Of a DNA stretch of 46,096 nt, positions 1 to 7,912 are shown one piece after another (the first letter of the stretch is position 1; each line of letters begins with the position of its first letter). A program made the position numbers and the translations under genes. The DNA is taken from assembly GCF_023507745.1 (NCBI RefSeq), contig NZ_JALPZO010000122.1:1-46096 (forward strand). The letters run 5' to 3'. The notes under the pieces were generated by a model. It ran no database searches, was not told the DNA's origin, and saw only the letters and a list, made by a program, of their open reading frames with translations. Origin of the DNA: Vreelandella olivaria (GTDB lineage: Bacteria; Pseudomonadota; Gammaproteobacteria; Pseudomonadales; Halomonadaceae).

Positions 1-64
1 CAATCCGGTGCGGCCCTCCCTTGCATTGACAGACAACCCTGTCACCCACTTTTACCAGATCCAT
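1..64 (-). CDS. partial hypothetical ORF, N-terminal 21 residues only
   Basis: On the minus strand an open frame starts with ATG at 64 and runs off the left edge. It reads MDLVKVGDRVVCQCKGGPHR and continues in frame. The pattern 'KVGDRVVxxxGGPH' resembles the start of small SH3-like beta-barrel proteins such as the DUF2158/YodC type, but 21 residues cannot settle a family. A purine-rich stretch (GAGAAG) lies 5' of the ATG. It could be the start of a real gene or a chance frame. Confidence 0.3.
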   Translation of the reverse strand, partial: MDLVKVGDRVVCQCKGGPHRI

Positions 65-251
65 GAGACTTCTCGCTAATATCCATGTGGCATGTCATCT
101 GGTACCCGAGAATAGCGGTGATTTTTCGGGATGAAAACCCCTACAGAACAGAAGCGTATGGTGGCAGCTGCCATAAGCCCCAGTCTTTCTTACGTGCTTG
201 TCTATACCCTTAACGCCAATCTTTGACGAATCATCGACATAGGGGCGCACC

Positions 252-281
252 AAAAAAAACCGCTGCTTATAGAAGCAGCGG
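252..281 (-). terminator. strong intrinsic terminator on the minus strand
   Basis: CCGCTGCTT (260-268) pairs perfectly with AAGCAGCGG (273-281) around a 4-nt loop. Read on the minus strand the 9-bp stem is followed by eight U (complement of A252-A259). No convincing minus-strand protein gene lies before it, since the next gene upstream is divergent and starts at 462. Confidence 0.8.
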
Positions 282-393
282 AAGCAAGGGATCGAAAACA
301 ATAGCCAGAACAACACTATTAGCGACTGCTATCGCGATGTTGCCTGTACACTCTCAGACACTCCGTTCAGGAAAAGTTCGCCAAACGGCAAAA

Positions 394-423
394 TTTTCGT
401 CTTCTCTGGTACAGGCGTATACT
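394..423 (+). promoter_or_regulatory. putative sigma70 promoter for the gene at 462
   Basis: A good -10 hexamer TATACT lies at 418-423, about 38 nt before the ATG at 462. The -35 region (TTTTCG/TTTCGT near 394-400) is weak. Confidence 0.4.
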
Positions 424-461
424 AAAATCTTCATCATATCCGAGTTTTCAGGGAGCCAAGT

Positions 462-836
462 ATGGCACTCTATTTACTGGTACTGGGTGTCTGTCTACTG
501 GTGATTGGCGCTGTTTTTCTGGCCCTAATAACAGCAAGGACACCCCGCTACCGTACCGAAGCGAATGATCTGGTTGCCCTATTTGACAAGGCTCTGGGCA
601 GTAACGTCAGTGAAACGGAATGGAACACCATTATAGGCTACCCCATTCGTCATGATGAATATCTGGACAGCATACGCCGCCGGGCCTCGCATTTAATGGA
701 TCTTCACGGGCGGCGCTGGCAAATCGCCCATGGCAAGCCTTTGCTTAACCAGGAAGGCCATGCGGAACTAAAAATATTACGCGATCATTTAGCGGCACAT
801 ACGGCACTAAGACAGCATAAGCAGGGTCAGCGCTAA
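462..836 (+). CDS. small membrane-anchored protein of unknown function
   Basis: The product is 124 residues. Residues about 2-24 form one strongly hydrophobic helix (MALYLLVLGVCLLVIGAVFL), followed by a basic stretch, so an N-terminal anchor with the rest in the cytoplasm is likely. The soluble part is mostly helical, with an HDEYLDSIRRR segment near 63-73 and a basic C-terminus. The start is supported by CAGGGAG eight bases before the ATG. I recognise no family and no catalytic motif. It stands alone, with its own promoter-like sequence and an AraC-type regulator gene 48 bp downstream in the same direction. A function cannot be assigned. Confidence 0.7.
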   Translation: MALYLLVLGVCLLVIGAVFLALITARTPRYRTEANDLVALFDKALGSNVSETEWNTIIGYPIRHDEYLDSIRRRASHLMDLHGRRWQIAHGKPLLNQEGHAELKILRDHLAAHTALRQHKQGQR

Positions 837-847
837 CCGTGGCTCGC

Positions 848-859
848 GCTGTTAACAGC
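848..859. promoter_or_regulatory. perfect 12-bp palindrome before the AraC-type gene
   Basis: GCTGTTAACAGC at 848-859 is a perfect palindrome in the 48-bp gap between the small membrane protein gene and the AraC-type regulator. It could be an operator or chance; no factor can be assigned. Confidence 0.25.
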
Positions 860-884
860 CTGCAACGCTGACGAGGAGACCATC

Positions 885-1697
885 ATGCCCAGCAGCACTA
901 TTCGTCAAATACCCCTGGAAAGTGCCACGAAGCACCACTCCCATGACTTTCATCAAATAGTGATTACGCTCTGCGGCTCCTCTGAATTTGAAATTGAAGG
1001 GCTGGGTGGCCGGGTCAATGCCTTCTCAGGCTGCATTGTACCGGCCAATCATGAGCACTATTACTCGGGCAATGGACATAACCGCCAGTTGATCCTCGAC
1101 TTACCTGAAGATGCACCTGCACTAACCGGTGAGCACCGGGAACTCGTTGCGCTGTTCGATGCACCGCGTTTTTTTGCGTTGGATAATCCGTTACGCCACT
1201 ATTTGGCTTTCGTCGAAAGCGAGCTGAACCAAGGATTTGACACCTCAACGTCATCCTTTCAGCAGGACCGACTTGCAGCCACACTGCTTGGTTCCTTAAA
1301 AGCTCGTTTAGGCACCGTTTCCGTCTCCCCGCGCCGCCTTGATCTCGACCAGATTGACCGTTTTATCCGCCACCATCTGGCCGAAGAACTTCGCGTGGCT
1401 GACCTCGCCAAACTTGCCTGCCTTAGCGTCGCTCACTTTTCAGAACGCTTTCGCGCCCAGACAGGTCTTTCTCCATGGCAGTACGTCAAGCGCCAACGAT
1501 TGAATGCCGCCAGACAGCTCATCTTACAAAGCCGACTTCCGTTAACCGATATCGCCATTCAAACGGGGTTTGCCAACCAAAGTGCTCTCTCTCACGCTTT
1601 TCGCCGCAGTTATGGTCTGTCGCCCCGCAAATTGCGCCAAGGGGTTAACACACCAATGGTTTCACAGAATATGCCACTTCGCTCTCCACACCGCTAA
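885..1697 (+). CDS. AraC-family transcriptional regulator, probably of proline use
   Basis: The product is 270 residues. The N-terminal part (about 10-110) is a cupin-like sensor domain with the usual early histidines (KHHSHDFHQIV) and 'IVPANHEHYYSG'. The C-terminal part (about 155-255) is a typical AraC double helix-turn-helix: 'LRVADLAKLACLSVAHFSERF' then 'DIAIQTGFANQSALSHAFRRSYGLSP'. GAGGAG lies before the ATG. The gene sits directly upstream of putA in the same orientation, and PutA in this window lacks the DNA-binding domain that represses put genes in E. coli. I therefore infer that this protein activates putA/putP in response to proline or a related compound. The direct repeats at 1775-1812 are its likely binding site. 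The ligand is inferred from context only. Confidence 0.88.
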   Translation: MPSSTIRQIPLESATKHHSHDFHQIVITLCGSSEFEIEGLGGRVNAFSGCIVPANHEHYYSGNGHNRQLILDLPEDAPALTGEHRELVALFDAPRFFALDNPLRHYLAFVESELNQGFDTSTSSFQQDRLAATLLGSLKARLGTVSVSPRRLDLDQIDRFIRHHLAEELRVADLAKLACLSVAHFSERFRAQTGLSPWQYVKRQRLNAARQLILQSRLPLTDIAIQTGFANQSALSHAFRRSYGLSPRKLRQGVNTPMVSQNMPLRSPHR

Positions 1698-1774
1698 CAG
1701 CACCCGCTCCACGCTAGGCAAGTAGCCGCTGGCGAGCCTTAATAAACTCTACTAAAGTCGTAAGACTTTCCATC

Positions 1775-1812
1775 TTGCCGTGAAATTGACACGTTTTGCC
1801 ATGAAAACGACA
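1775..1812 (+). promoter_or_regulatory. putA promoter with 21-bp-spaced direct repeats (candidate AraC-type operator)
   Basis: TTGCCGTGAAATTGACA (1775-1791) and TTGCCATGAAAACGACA (1796-1812) match at 14 of 17 positions and are offset by exactly 21 bp, two helical turns. The first repeat ends in a consensus -35, TTGACA at 1786-1791. The expected -10 region is poor (around ACATAC, 1810-1815), as in activator-dependent promoters. AraC-family proteins usually bind such tandem repeats overlapping -35. A dyad CGTTTT-N6-AAAACG (1792-1809) also lies within the second repeat. Confidence 0.55.
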
Positions 1813-1820
1813 TACACCTA

Positions 1821-1869
1821 AGGGCGGAGCGTTCTACATTCGAGCGTTAGCTCGGGCACCACACGCCCT
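1821..1869 (+). promoter_or_regulatory. foldable putA leader
   Basis: AGGGCG (1821-1826) can pair with CGCCCT (1864-1869), enclosing a tight hairpin CGAGC-GTTA-GCTCG (1841-1854). It ends about 38 nt before the putA start. No U-tract follows, so it is not a terminator. Any regulatory role is speculative. Confidence 0.3.
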
Positions 1870-1907
1870 GCCATCTACTGTTCCAGTTCAGACTCACGGG
1901 GGCCTCA

Positions 1908-4900
1908 ATGCTCAACGCCAAAAAAATGCGTGACCCTGCCACTTGGCAAACCGATCTTGATACGCTAATGCAGCGTGTTAGCGACCACTACATCGTGGAT
2001 GAAAATGCCTACGTGGGCGAACTTATCAAGTTACTGGATGCCGACCAGGAAGCGTTCGCTCGCATTGAGGCCAGCACGGCAGCGCTGGTACGTGATGTTC
2101 GTGAAATGGATACCGCGGTCGATACCATTGATGAGTTATTGCAACAGTACAGCCTGGATACCCACGAAGGTCTGATGCTGATGTGTCTGGCGGAAGCCAT
2201 GCTGCGGATACCCGACAAAGCCACCGCCGATGCATTGATTGAAGACAAACTCGGCCCGGCAGATTGGCAGTCCCATGTAGGTAAAAGCGAGTCATGGCTG
2301 GTTAACGCCTCTACCTGGGGTCTGCTGATGACTGGTCGCGTACTGAAGCTCGACCATCCCAAAGAGGGTCAACCTGCCCACTTCATTAACCGCATGGTTA
2401 ATCGTATGGGCGAGCCGGTGATTCGTCGCGCCATGGTGGAAGCGATGAAAATCATGGGCAAACAGTTTGTCCTTGGGCGTGATATTAATGAAGCACTTAA
2501 ACGCTCCAAGCCGCTATTTAATAAAGGCTATACCTACTCTTATGACATGCTGGGTGAAGCCGCCCGCACACGGGCGGATGCCAAGCGCTATTTTGATGAT
2601 TATGCCAGGGCGATTGAACAAGTCGGCAAGGCCCGCAAAACGCTTGGCGACAAGACCCCTGCTCCTTCGATCTCCATTAAGCTTTCCGCACTACACCCAC
2701 GCTATGAATTTGGCCGCCGTGAACAGGTGTTAGCAGAGTTGGTGGATACGGTTATCAAGTTGGTGACCACAGCTCGCGAACTGGATGTCGCTGTCACTAT
2801 TGATGCTGAAGAAGTGGATCGTCTGGAGCTATCCCTGGAGGTGTTCCGGGCCATTTACTCAAGCAGTGCTGCCAAAGGATGGGGCCACTTTGGCCTGGTC
2901 GTGCAAGCGTACTCCAAGCGCGCTTTACCGGTATTGCACTACCTCAACCGTTTGGCAGAGCAGCAAGGCGATGAGATTCCATTGCGCCTGGTAAAAGGCG
3001 CCTACTGGGATAGCGAAATCAAAGAGTCGCAACAACTTGGTGTCGATGGCTACCCGGTCTATACCCGCAAAGCGTGTACTGATGTAGCGTATCTGGCCTG
3101 TGCCCACTTCCTGCTTTCCAATGACACTAAAGGGCGTATCTTTCCGCAATTTGCAACGCATAACGCCCATACGGTCACCACGATTCTTGAACTGGCACAT
3201 CACGACAGCCGCCCCTTTGAGTTCCAGCGCCTGCACGGAATGGGTGAAGCGCTGTACGAAGCCGCCCTCGAACGTGCGCCGCAAGGAACCTACTGCCGTA
3301 TTTATGCCCCGGTAGGTGCCCATAAAGACCTGCTGCCCTACCTGGTACGCCGCCTGCTGGAAAATGGAGCCAACTCATCCTTTGTCCACCAACTGGTGGA
3401 CCCAGCAGTGCCCGTTGAGTGGCTATGCCAGCACCCTATCGAAATCCTGAGTCAGCAGAAGTCTTTCGCCAACACACGTATTCCGTTACCTAAAGATATC
3501 TATGGACCGAAACGCCGTAACTCACGTGGGGTAAACCTCAACATCCGTAGCCACTACGACCCATTGATGGAGAAAATGGCGGCGTTTATGGACACATCAT
3601 ATCAAGCCAGGCCCTTGCTGGCTTTTGACGTTGTCGAGGATGCAACCAATACTCACCCTGTCACTTCTCCCTATGATCGCCGCCAAACGGTGGGCAGCAT
3701 TCAGTGGACCAGCAAGGAACAGGCCGCCCAAGCCCTTGATGCTGCCTGGGAGGCCTTTCCCCGTTGGGACGCCACCCCCGTTGCCGAGCGCGCCGCCATA
3801 CTGCGCCGTCTGGCGGACCTGATGGAAGAGAATATGCCGGAGCTGATGACTCTCTGCTCCCGCGAAGGCGGTAAATTACTGACCGACGGTGTGGACGAAA
3901 TTAAAGAGGCCGTTGATTTCTGCCGCTACTATGCCATGCGTGCCGAGGAGTCGTTCGGCGAGCCTATCGAGCTGCCTGGCCCCACGGGTGAATCCAATCG
4001 TTTAACCATGGGCGGAAAAGGTGTCTTTGCCGCTATCAGCCCATGGAACTTCCCGGTAGCCATCTTCTGCGGCCAAATTGTTGCCGCAGCTGTCGCAGGC
4101 AATACCGTACTCGCCAAACCCGCAGAACAAACGTCCATCGTTGCTCATCGCGTCATTGAGCTGCTTTACGAGGCGGGGATGCCACGGGACGTGGTTCAGC
4201 TACTGCCCGGCGACGGGCCGACCGTTGGCAGTGTACTGACCTCCGACCCACGCATTACAGGTGTCGTTTTCACCGGCGGCACAGACACTGCGCAAATTAT
4301 TAACCGCGCCCTGGCCGCGCGGGAGAATGCACCACTGCCCACACTTATCGCCGAAACAGGTGGCATGAATGCCATGATCGTGGATTCTACCGCCCTGCCC
4401 GAGCAGGTAGTGGTGGATGTGATTCAATCAGCATTCCAGAGCGCTGGCCAACGCTGTTCCGCACTGCGGGTACTTTACCTGCAGGAAGACGTTGCCGACC
4501 GCGTGATTGAGATTCTTAAAGGTGCTATGAATGAGCTGCGTATCGGTGATCCACGCGATTTAGGTACCGACGTGGGCCCTGTCATTGACAAAGAGGCCCG
4601 CCAGGGGCTGCTGGCCCATATCAAGAAGCTGAAAGAAGAAAACCGCCTGGTGGCTGAAACCCCTATGGCAGCAGAACATACCCAACATGGCACCTTTGTG
4701 GCGCCCACCGCGTTTACCATCGACAGCATTGATGCCCTGACACGTGAGCAGTTTGGCCCGGTACTGCATATTGTCCGCTACAAAGCCAGCAAGCTTGATC
4801 AGGTCATCAATGATATCAACAACCGTGGTTATGGCCTGACGTTTGGGGTACATAGCCGTAACGAATCCTTTGCCGCTGAAATAGCGCAGAAAATTCGCGT

Positions 4901-5099
4901 TGGCAATGTGTATATCAACCGCAATATCATCGGTGCAGTTGTTGGTGTGCAGCCATTTGGCGGTCAAGGTCTGTCCGGCACTGGCCCTAAAGCAGGTGGA
5001 CCACACTACCTACAGCGCTTTGTTACCGAAAAAACGATCACGAACAACACCGCCGCCCTGGGCGGCAATGCGTCGCTACTAGCACTAGGCGATGAGTGA
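1908..5099 (+). CDS. putA: bifunctional proline dehydrogenase / L-glutamate gamma-semialdehyde dehydrogenase PutA
   Basis: The 1063-residue protein oxidises proline to P5C with FAD and then, after hydrolysis, glutamate semialdehyde to glutamate with NAD+. The N-terminal half is the FAD-dependent proline dehydrogenase barrel: SIKLSALHPRY near residue 255, RLVKGAYWDSEIK near 363, ATHNAHTV near 420, FEFQRLHGMGEALYEAAL near 440. The aldehyde dehydrogenase half begins near 600, with catalytic Glu816 in LIAETGGMNA and nucleophile Cys850 in GQRCSALR. There is no ribbon-helix-helix DNA-binding domain as in the ~1320-residue E. coli protein. The length fits the shorter 'type A' PutA enzymes, so it should not repress its own operon. 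The ATG at 1908 was taken as the first in-frame start; the ribosome binding site is weak (ACGGGGG). putP follows after a structured 349-bp gap. Confidence 0.97.
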   Translation: MLNAKKMRDPATWQTDLDTLMQRVSDHYIVDENAYVGELIKLLDADQEAFARIEASTAALVRDVREMDTAVDTIDELLQQYSLDTHEGLMLMCLAEAMLRIPDKATADALIEDKLGPADWQSHVGKSESWLVNASTWGLLMTGRVLKLDHPKEGQPAHFINRMVNRMGEPVIRRAMVEAMKIMGKQFVLGRDINEALKRSKPLFNKGYTYSYDMLGEAARTRADAKRYFDDYARAIEQVGKARKTLGDKTPAPSISIKLSALHPRYEFGRREQVLAELVDTVIKLVTTARELDVAVTIDAEEVDRLELSLEVFRAIYSSSAAKGWGHFGLVVQAYSKRALPVLHYLNRLAEQQGDEIPLRLVKGAYWDSEIKESQQLGVDGYPVYTRKACTDVAYLACAHFLLSNDTKGRIFPQFATHNAHTVTTILELAHHDSRPFEFQRLHGMGEALYEAALERAPQGTYCRIYAPVGAHKDLLPYLVRRLLENGANSSFVHQLVDPAVPVEWLCQHPIEILSQQKSFANTRIPLPKDIYGPKRRNSRGVNLNIRSHYDPLMEKMAAFMDTSYQARPLLAFDVVEDATNTHPVTSPYDRRQTVGSIQWTSKEQAAQALDAAWEAFPRWDATPVAERAAILRRLADLMEENMPELMTLCSREGGKLLTDGVDEIKEAVDFCRYYAMRAEESFGEPIELPGPTGESNRLTMGGKGVFAAISPWNFPVAIFCGQIVAAAVAGNTVLAKPAEQTSIVAHRVIELLYEAGMPRDVVQLLPGDGPTVGSVLTSDPRITGVVFTGGTDTAQIINRALAARENAPLPTLIAETGGMNAMIVDSTALPEQVVVDVIQSAFQSAGQRCSALRVLYLQEDVADRVIEILKGAMNELRIGDPRDLGTDVGPVIDKEARQGLLAHIKKLKEENRLVAETPMAAEHTQHGTFVAPTAFTIDSIDALTREQFGPVLHIVRYKASKLDQVINDINNRGYGLTFGVHSRNESFAAEIAQKIRVGNVYINRNIIGAVVGVQPFGGQGLSGTGPKAGGPHYLQRFVTEKTITNNTAALGGNASLLALGDE

Positions 5100-5148
5100 A
5101 CGCTCATCAACATAAACTAACCTGAACTCCTGATAAGGGATACGTCTC

Positions 5149-5316
5149 ATGGTTGAAAATAATAGCGTCACTGCCTACGCAGCCACGGCTTCCCCAGGCC
5201 GTGCTCCAGGCACAGGGAACTCGACACCAATGTACCGCCATTATCTTTCCCGCCTCCTATGTGGTGCCTTACCCAGCGGTCAGCCGCTGGGGCGGGCATC
5301 GCACCAAGGGAGTTAA
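5149..5316 (+). CDS. possible 55-residue ORF between putA and putP
   Basis: ATG at 5149 follows TAAGGGA at a suitable distance and opens a 55-codon frame ending TAA at 5314-5316. It begins MVENNSVTAYAATASPGRAP and is rich in small residues and Arg. No family is recognised, and another frame (5153-5431) is also open, so coding is uncertain. The frame runs through the first hairpins of the putA-putP gap, so its translation could influence RNA folding ahead of putP. Confidence 0.3.
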   Translation: MVENNSVTAYAATASPGRAPGTGNSTPMYRHYLSRLLCGALPSGQPLGRASHQGS

Positions 5317-5411
5317 CAAGAGTATCGCCGCGCCTTTGCCAGGTAAAGGCGCCAACGCTGTCGGAGCCAGGGGTGTACGAAAGATTGGCCACCATTCGCT
5401 CTCTTTCATAC
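5187..5411 (+). promoter_or_regulatory. series of four hairpins in the putA-putP gap
   Basis: Four inverted repeats lie in the gap. (1) CACGGC/GCCGTG around 5183-5205. (2) CCAGCGG (5273-5279) with CCGCTGG (5284-5290), loop 4. (3) GCGCCTTT (5330-5337) with AAAGGCGC (5345-5352), loop 7. (4) GTACGAAAGA (5375-5384) with TCTTTCATAC (5402-5411), one mismatch. None has a U-tract, so they do not look like intrinsic terminators. They may set the relative level of putA and putP mRNA by processing or stability. The putP ribosome binding site lies just after the last one. Confidence 0.45.
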
Positions 5412-5448
5412 ATGACCTGACTCCGTTCTGACGAACTGGAGAAGTATT

Positions 5449-6939
5449 ATGGCTACTGGTGTTTGGATTAGTTTGATTGGATATTTTGCGCTCATGATCG
5501 CCATTGGCATTTATGCGATGCGCAAAGCAACGTCCTCCTCGGAGGATTATATGCTGGGGGGACGGACCCTTAGCCCCCAGGTCGCAGCGCTTTCTGCGGG
5601 TGCCTCGGACATGAGCGGCTGGCTACTACTGGGTTTGCCGGGTGCCATGTTTGTGTCCGGCCTTGGCTCTGCCTGGATCGGGATTGGTCTGTTGGTAGGT
5701 GCACTGCTCAACTGGATTTTGGTCGCGCCCCGCCTGCGCGAGCAGACAATCCACTACGGCAACGCCATTACCATCCCGGCCTTTCTGGCCAACCGATTCC
5801 CCACCCGCGCGCTCGCCCTGCGTACCGTGTCGGCCATTGTGATCGTGATCTTTTTCGCCGTGTATACCGCCTCAGGCCTGGTGGCGGGCGGCAAGCTGTT
5901 TGAGACGGCATTCACGGGTGTGTACAACTTCGGCGACATGAGCAACTACGCCATGGGCGTGGTGATCACCCTCGGCGTGGTTCTGATCTACACCGTGGTA
6001 GGCGGCTTCCTCGCCGTGAGCATGACCGACTTTGTGCAGGGCTGTATCATGATGCTGGCCCTGATCATCATGCCCGCCGTGGTGCTGTTCGGTGAAGGCG
6101 GTGGCGGCTTCTCCCAGGCTTCCGAAACGCTCAATAGCGTCGACCCCGCCCTGCTCTCCTGGACGACGGGGCTGACCTTTATCGGCTGGCTATCGGCGGT
6201 GACCTGGGGCCTTGGCTACTTTGGTCAGCCGCATATCATTGTGCGCTTCATGGCCATTCGCTCTCAGAAGGATGTCCCCATTGCGCGCAACATCGGCATG
6301 GGTTGGATGCTGGTCTCGCTGATTGGTGCTGTCTCCCTGGGCCTGGCAGGCCGCGCCTTCGCGGTACGCAATGGTCTTGATGTCCAGGACCCGGAAACCA
6401 TCTTTATCATGCTGGCCAACCTGCTCTTCCACCCATTGATCACTGGCTTCCTTTATGCAGCGCTGCTGGCAGCCATTATGAGCACCATCTCCAGCCAGCT
6501 GCTGGTATCCTCCTCTTCACTGACCGAAGACTTCTATCGCCTGTTTCTACACAAGAACGCCACCGAACAGCAGTGTGTCGCAGTGGGTCGCGTCTGTGTG
6601 GTGCTGGTAGGTATCGTGGCAGCGATTATCGCTTCCGACGAAAACTCTCAGGTGCTGGGGCTGGTCAGTAACGCCTGGGCAGGCTTTGGCGCAGCCTTCG
6701 GCCCGTTGATCATTCTTTCGCTAATGTGGCCGCGCACCAACGGGGCAGGCGCACTGGCAGGCATGATTGTGGGTGCCGCCACCGTCATGATCTGGATTTC
6801 GCTGGGCTGGAACGGCGCCTTCATGGGCGGCCCCGGCGTCTACGAGATCATTCCAGGCTTCATTGCTTCCTTCATCGCTATCCTGGTGGTTAGCAGCATG
6901 ACCGCCGATGCCAGTGAGTATCGACATATCGAGCGCTAA
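5449..6939 (+). CDS. putP: sodium/proline symporter PutP
   Basis: The 496-residue inner-membrane protein belongs to the sodium/solute symporter family and imports proline with Na+. It shows about 13 hydrophobic segments. The family landmarks are present: the TM2 stretch GASDMSGWLLLGLPGAMF, with Asp54 matching the essential Asp55 of E. coli PutP; the conserved GAxxxWxxxAPRLR-like loop near 85-97; and the Ser/Thr-rich TM9 region IMSTISSQLLVSSSSLTEDFY near residues 343-363. Length and order match PutP (about 500). CTGGAGAAG precedes the ATG. The gene lies downstream of putA in the same direction and is followed by a strong terminator, so it is probably the last gene of the proline block. In halophiles proline is both nutrient and compatible solute, so a role in osmoprotection is also possible (inference). 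Confidence 0.95.
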   Translation: MATGVWISLIGYFALMIAIGIYAMRKATSSSEDYMLGGRTLSPQVAALSAGASDMSGWLLLGLPGAMFVSGLGSAWIGIGLLVGALLNWILVAPRLREQTIHYGNAITIPAFLANRFPTRALALRTVSAIVIVIFFAVYTASGLVAGGKLFETAFTGVYNFGDMSNYAMGVVITLGVVLIYTVVGGFLAVSMTDFVQGCIMMLALIIMPAVVLFGEGGGGFSQASETLNSVDPALLSWTTGLTFIGWLSAVTWGLGYFGQPHIIVRFMAIRSQKDVPIARNIGMGWMLVSLIGAVSLGLAGRAFAVRNGLDVQDPETIFIMLANLLFHPLITGFLYAALLAAIMSTISSQLLVSSSSLTEDFYRLFLHKNATEQQCVAVGRVCVVLVGIVAAIIASDENSQVLGLVSNAWAGFGAAFGPLIILSLMWPRTNGAGALAGMIVGAATVMIWISLGWNGAFMGGPGVYEIIPGFIASFIAILVVSSMTADASEYRHIER

Positions 6940-7009
6940 TCGGCTCACCCTTCGGCCATCACAAGCTCTAAGAGGCTAACCATTTAAACCTGTAAAGGTT
7001 CAGTTTATT

Positions 7010-7032
7010 GGCCACCTTCAGGTGGCCTTTTT
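7010..7032 (+). terminator. intrinsic terminator after putP
   Basis: GGCCACCT (7010-7017) pairs with AGGTGGCC (7020-7027) around a 2-nt spacer and is followed by TTTTT (7028-7032). The GGCC and CACC blocks make an 8-bp perfect stem (the actual loop will open to 4 nt). Confidence 0.85.
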
Positions 7033-7139
7033 AATGGCTATTTGCCCTGGGTCAATAATTGTTCCCAAGCAACTCTATAAACTTTACCTCATGATTCACA
7101 ATCACTTAATAAGTTACTTCCATCGCTAGGAGCAACGCT

Positions 7140-7790
7140 ATGCGCCGCCATCAAACTGTCACGACCTTAATTGCCACCGGGGTGGCAGCTGTCACGCTGG
7201 GCGCCAGCAGCCAAGCCTTCGCCTATGGTGCTGGCGATTTCTTCACTCGTATTGGTGTGGCGCAGGTTAGTCCTACAAGCAGCAACGGAACCCTGAATAC
7301 AGTCCTGGGGGATCTGGCTGTCGATGTTCAGGATAAAACCGATTTCGCCTTCACATTGGGGTATCGCTTCCATGACAAGGTGGGCATTGAGCTGCTCGCA
7401 GCCCTGCCGTTCAAGCACGATATTCACCTGAACGGTGACAACATCGCCTCCACCAAGCACCTGCCACCCACCCTGACACTGCAGTACTACCCATTAGGTG
7501 GCACAGAAGCACGTGTACAGCCCTATATCGGTGCGGGCATTAACTACACCCGCTTCTCAGATGAAAGTGTCAATGTTCCCGGCGTGGGAGAGGTTGACCT
7601 GGATCTGGATGACTCCTGGGGCTTTGCCGGGCAGTTAGGCATTGATCTGTTAATAGATGATAACTGGGCGCTTAACGCTGCTGCCTGGTATATCGATATC
7701 GATACTGATGCCACGGTTGCTGGCACCCCAGCAGGCACCGTAGAGATTGACCCCATCGTGGTCATGGCGGGTATCAGTTACCGCTTCTAG
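7140..7790 (+). CDS. ompW: OmpW-family outer membrane protein
   Basis: The product is 216 residues. Residues 1-28 form a signal peptide (basic start, hydrophobic core, cleavage likely after SSQAFA, leaving YGAGDFFTRIG). The mature part is an alternating beta-strand pattern typical of the 8-stranded OmpW barrel: GDFFTRIGVAQVSP, FTLGYRFHDKVGIELLAALPF, LTLQYYPLGG, VQPYIGAGINYTRF, GFAGQLGIDLLIDDNWALNAAAWYIDI. It ends in ...GISYRF, with the C-terminal Phe used for outer membrane insertion. OmpW proteins form a narrow hydrophobic channel for small nonpolar compounds and often respond to salt or oxygen stress. GCTAGGAGC precedes the ATG. The gene is monocistronic, between two terminators. Confidence 0.9.
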   Translation: MRRHQTVTTLIATGVAAVTLGASSQAFAYGAGDFFTRIGVAQVSPTSSNGTLNTVLGDLAVDVQDKTDFAFTLGYRFHDKVGIELLAALPFKHDIHLNGDNIASTKHLPPTLTLQYYPLGGTEARVQPYIGAGINYTRFSDESVNVPGVGEVDLDLDDSWGFAGQLGIDLLIDDNWALNAAAWYIDIDTDATVAGTPAGTVEIDPIVVMAGISYRF

Positions 7791-7826
7791 AGACAGCGGC
7801 TGCTGGTTTAAACCCTGCAATGTATT

Positions 7827-7869
7827 AAAAAGCGCCCAGCGACACTCGTCATAGAGAGCTGGGCGTTTT
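7827..7869. terminator. bidirectional terminator between ompW and the yqcC-like gene
   Basis: CGCCCAGC (7833-7840) pairs with GCTGGGCG (7858-7865) around a 17-nt loop. TTTT (7866-7869) follows on the plus strand, and the AAAAA on the left side gives U residues on the minus strand. It therefore serves ompW and the convergent yqcC-like gene. Confidence 0.75.
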
Positions 7870-7912
7870 GCTGATAAGTGTTTGCCACCCAAACGTTTCT
7901 ACAGACACTGAT

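Larger units (their letters stand above)
252..430 (-). ncRNA. candidate small RNA ending at the 252-281 terminator
   Basis: The strong minus-strand terminator needs a transcript. Between it and the divergent gene at 462 there are only about 180 nt, with no ORF that stops before the terminator. A TATGAT -10-like hexamer lies on the minus strand (complement of 433-438), though its -35 is poor. Within the interval GCCTGTAC (342-349) and GTACAGGC (409-416) form a perfect 8-bp inverted repeat that could close a long stem. I recognise no known RNA family. The 5' end given is approximate, and a transcript could also enter from farther upstream. Confidence 0.4.

Noticed and set aside
163..172. GGCAGCTGCC palindrome in the left gap
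   Set aside because: A 10-bp palindrome alone is not significant, and no gene start or promoter is linked to it.
95..316. 73-codon minus-strand ORF
   Set aside because: It reads straight through the strong minus-strand terminator at 252-281, has odd Cys/Phe-rich composition and no ribosome binding site.
4560..5006. 148-codon minus-strand ORF inside putA
   Set aside because: Antisense shadow of the aldehyde dehydrogenase domain, without family resemblance.
5153..5431. 92-codon plus-strand ORF in the putA-putP gap
   Set aside because: Lower-quality start than the overlapping 5149 frame, low-complexity composition, and it runs through all hairpins of the gap; probably non-coding.
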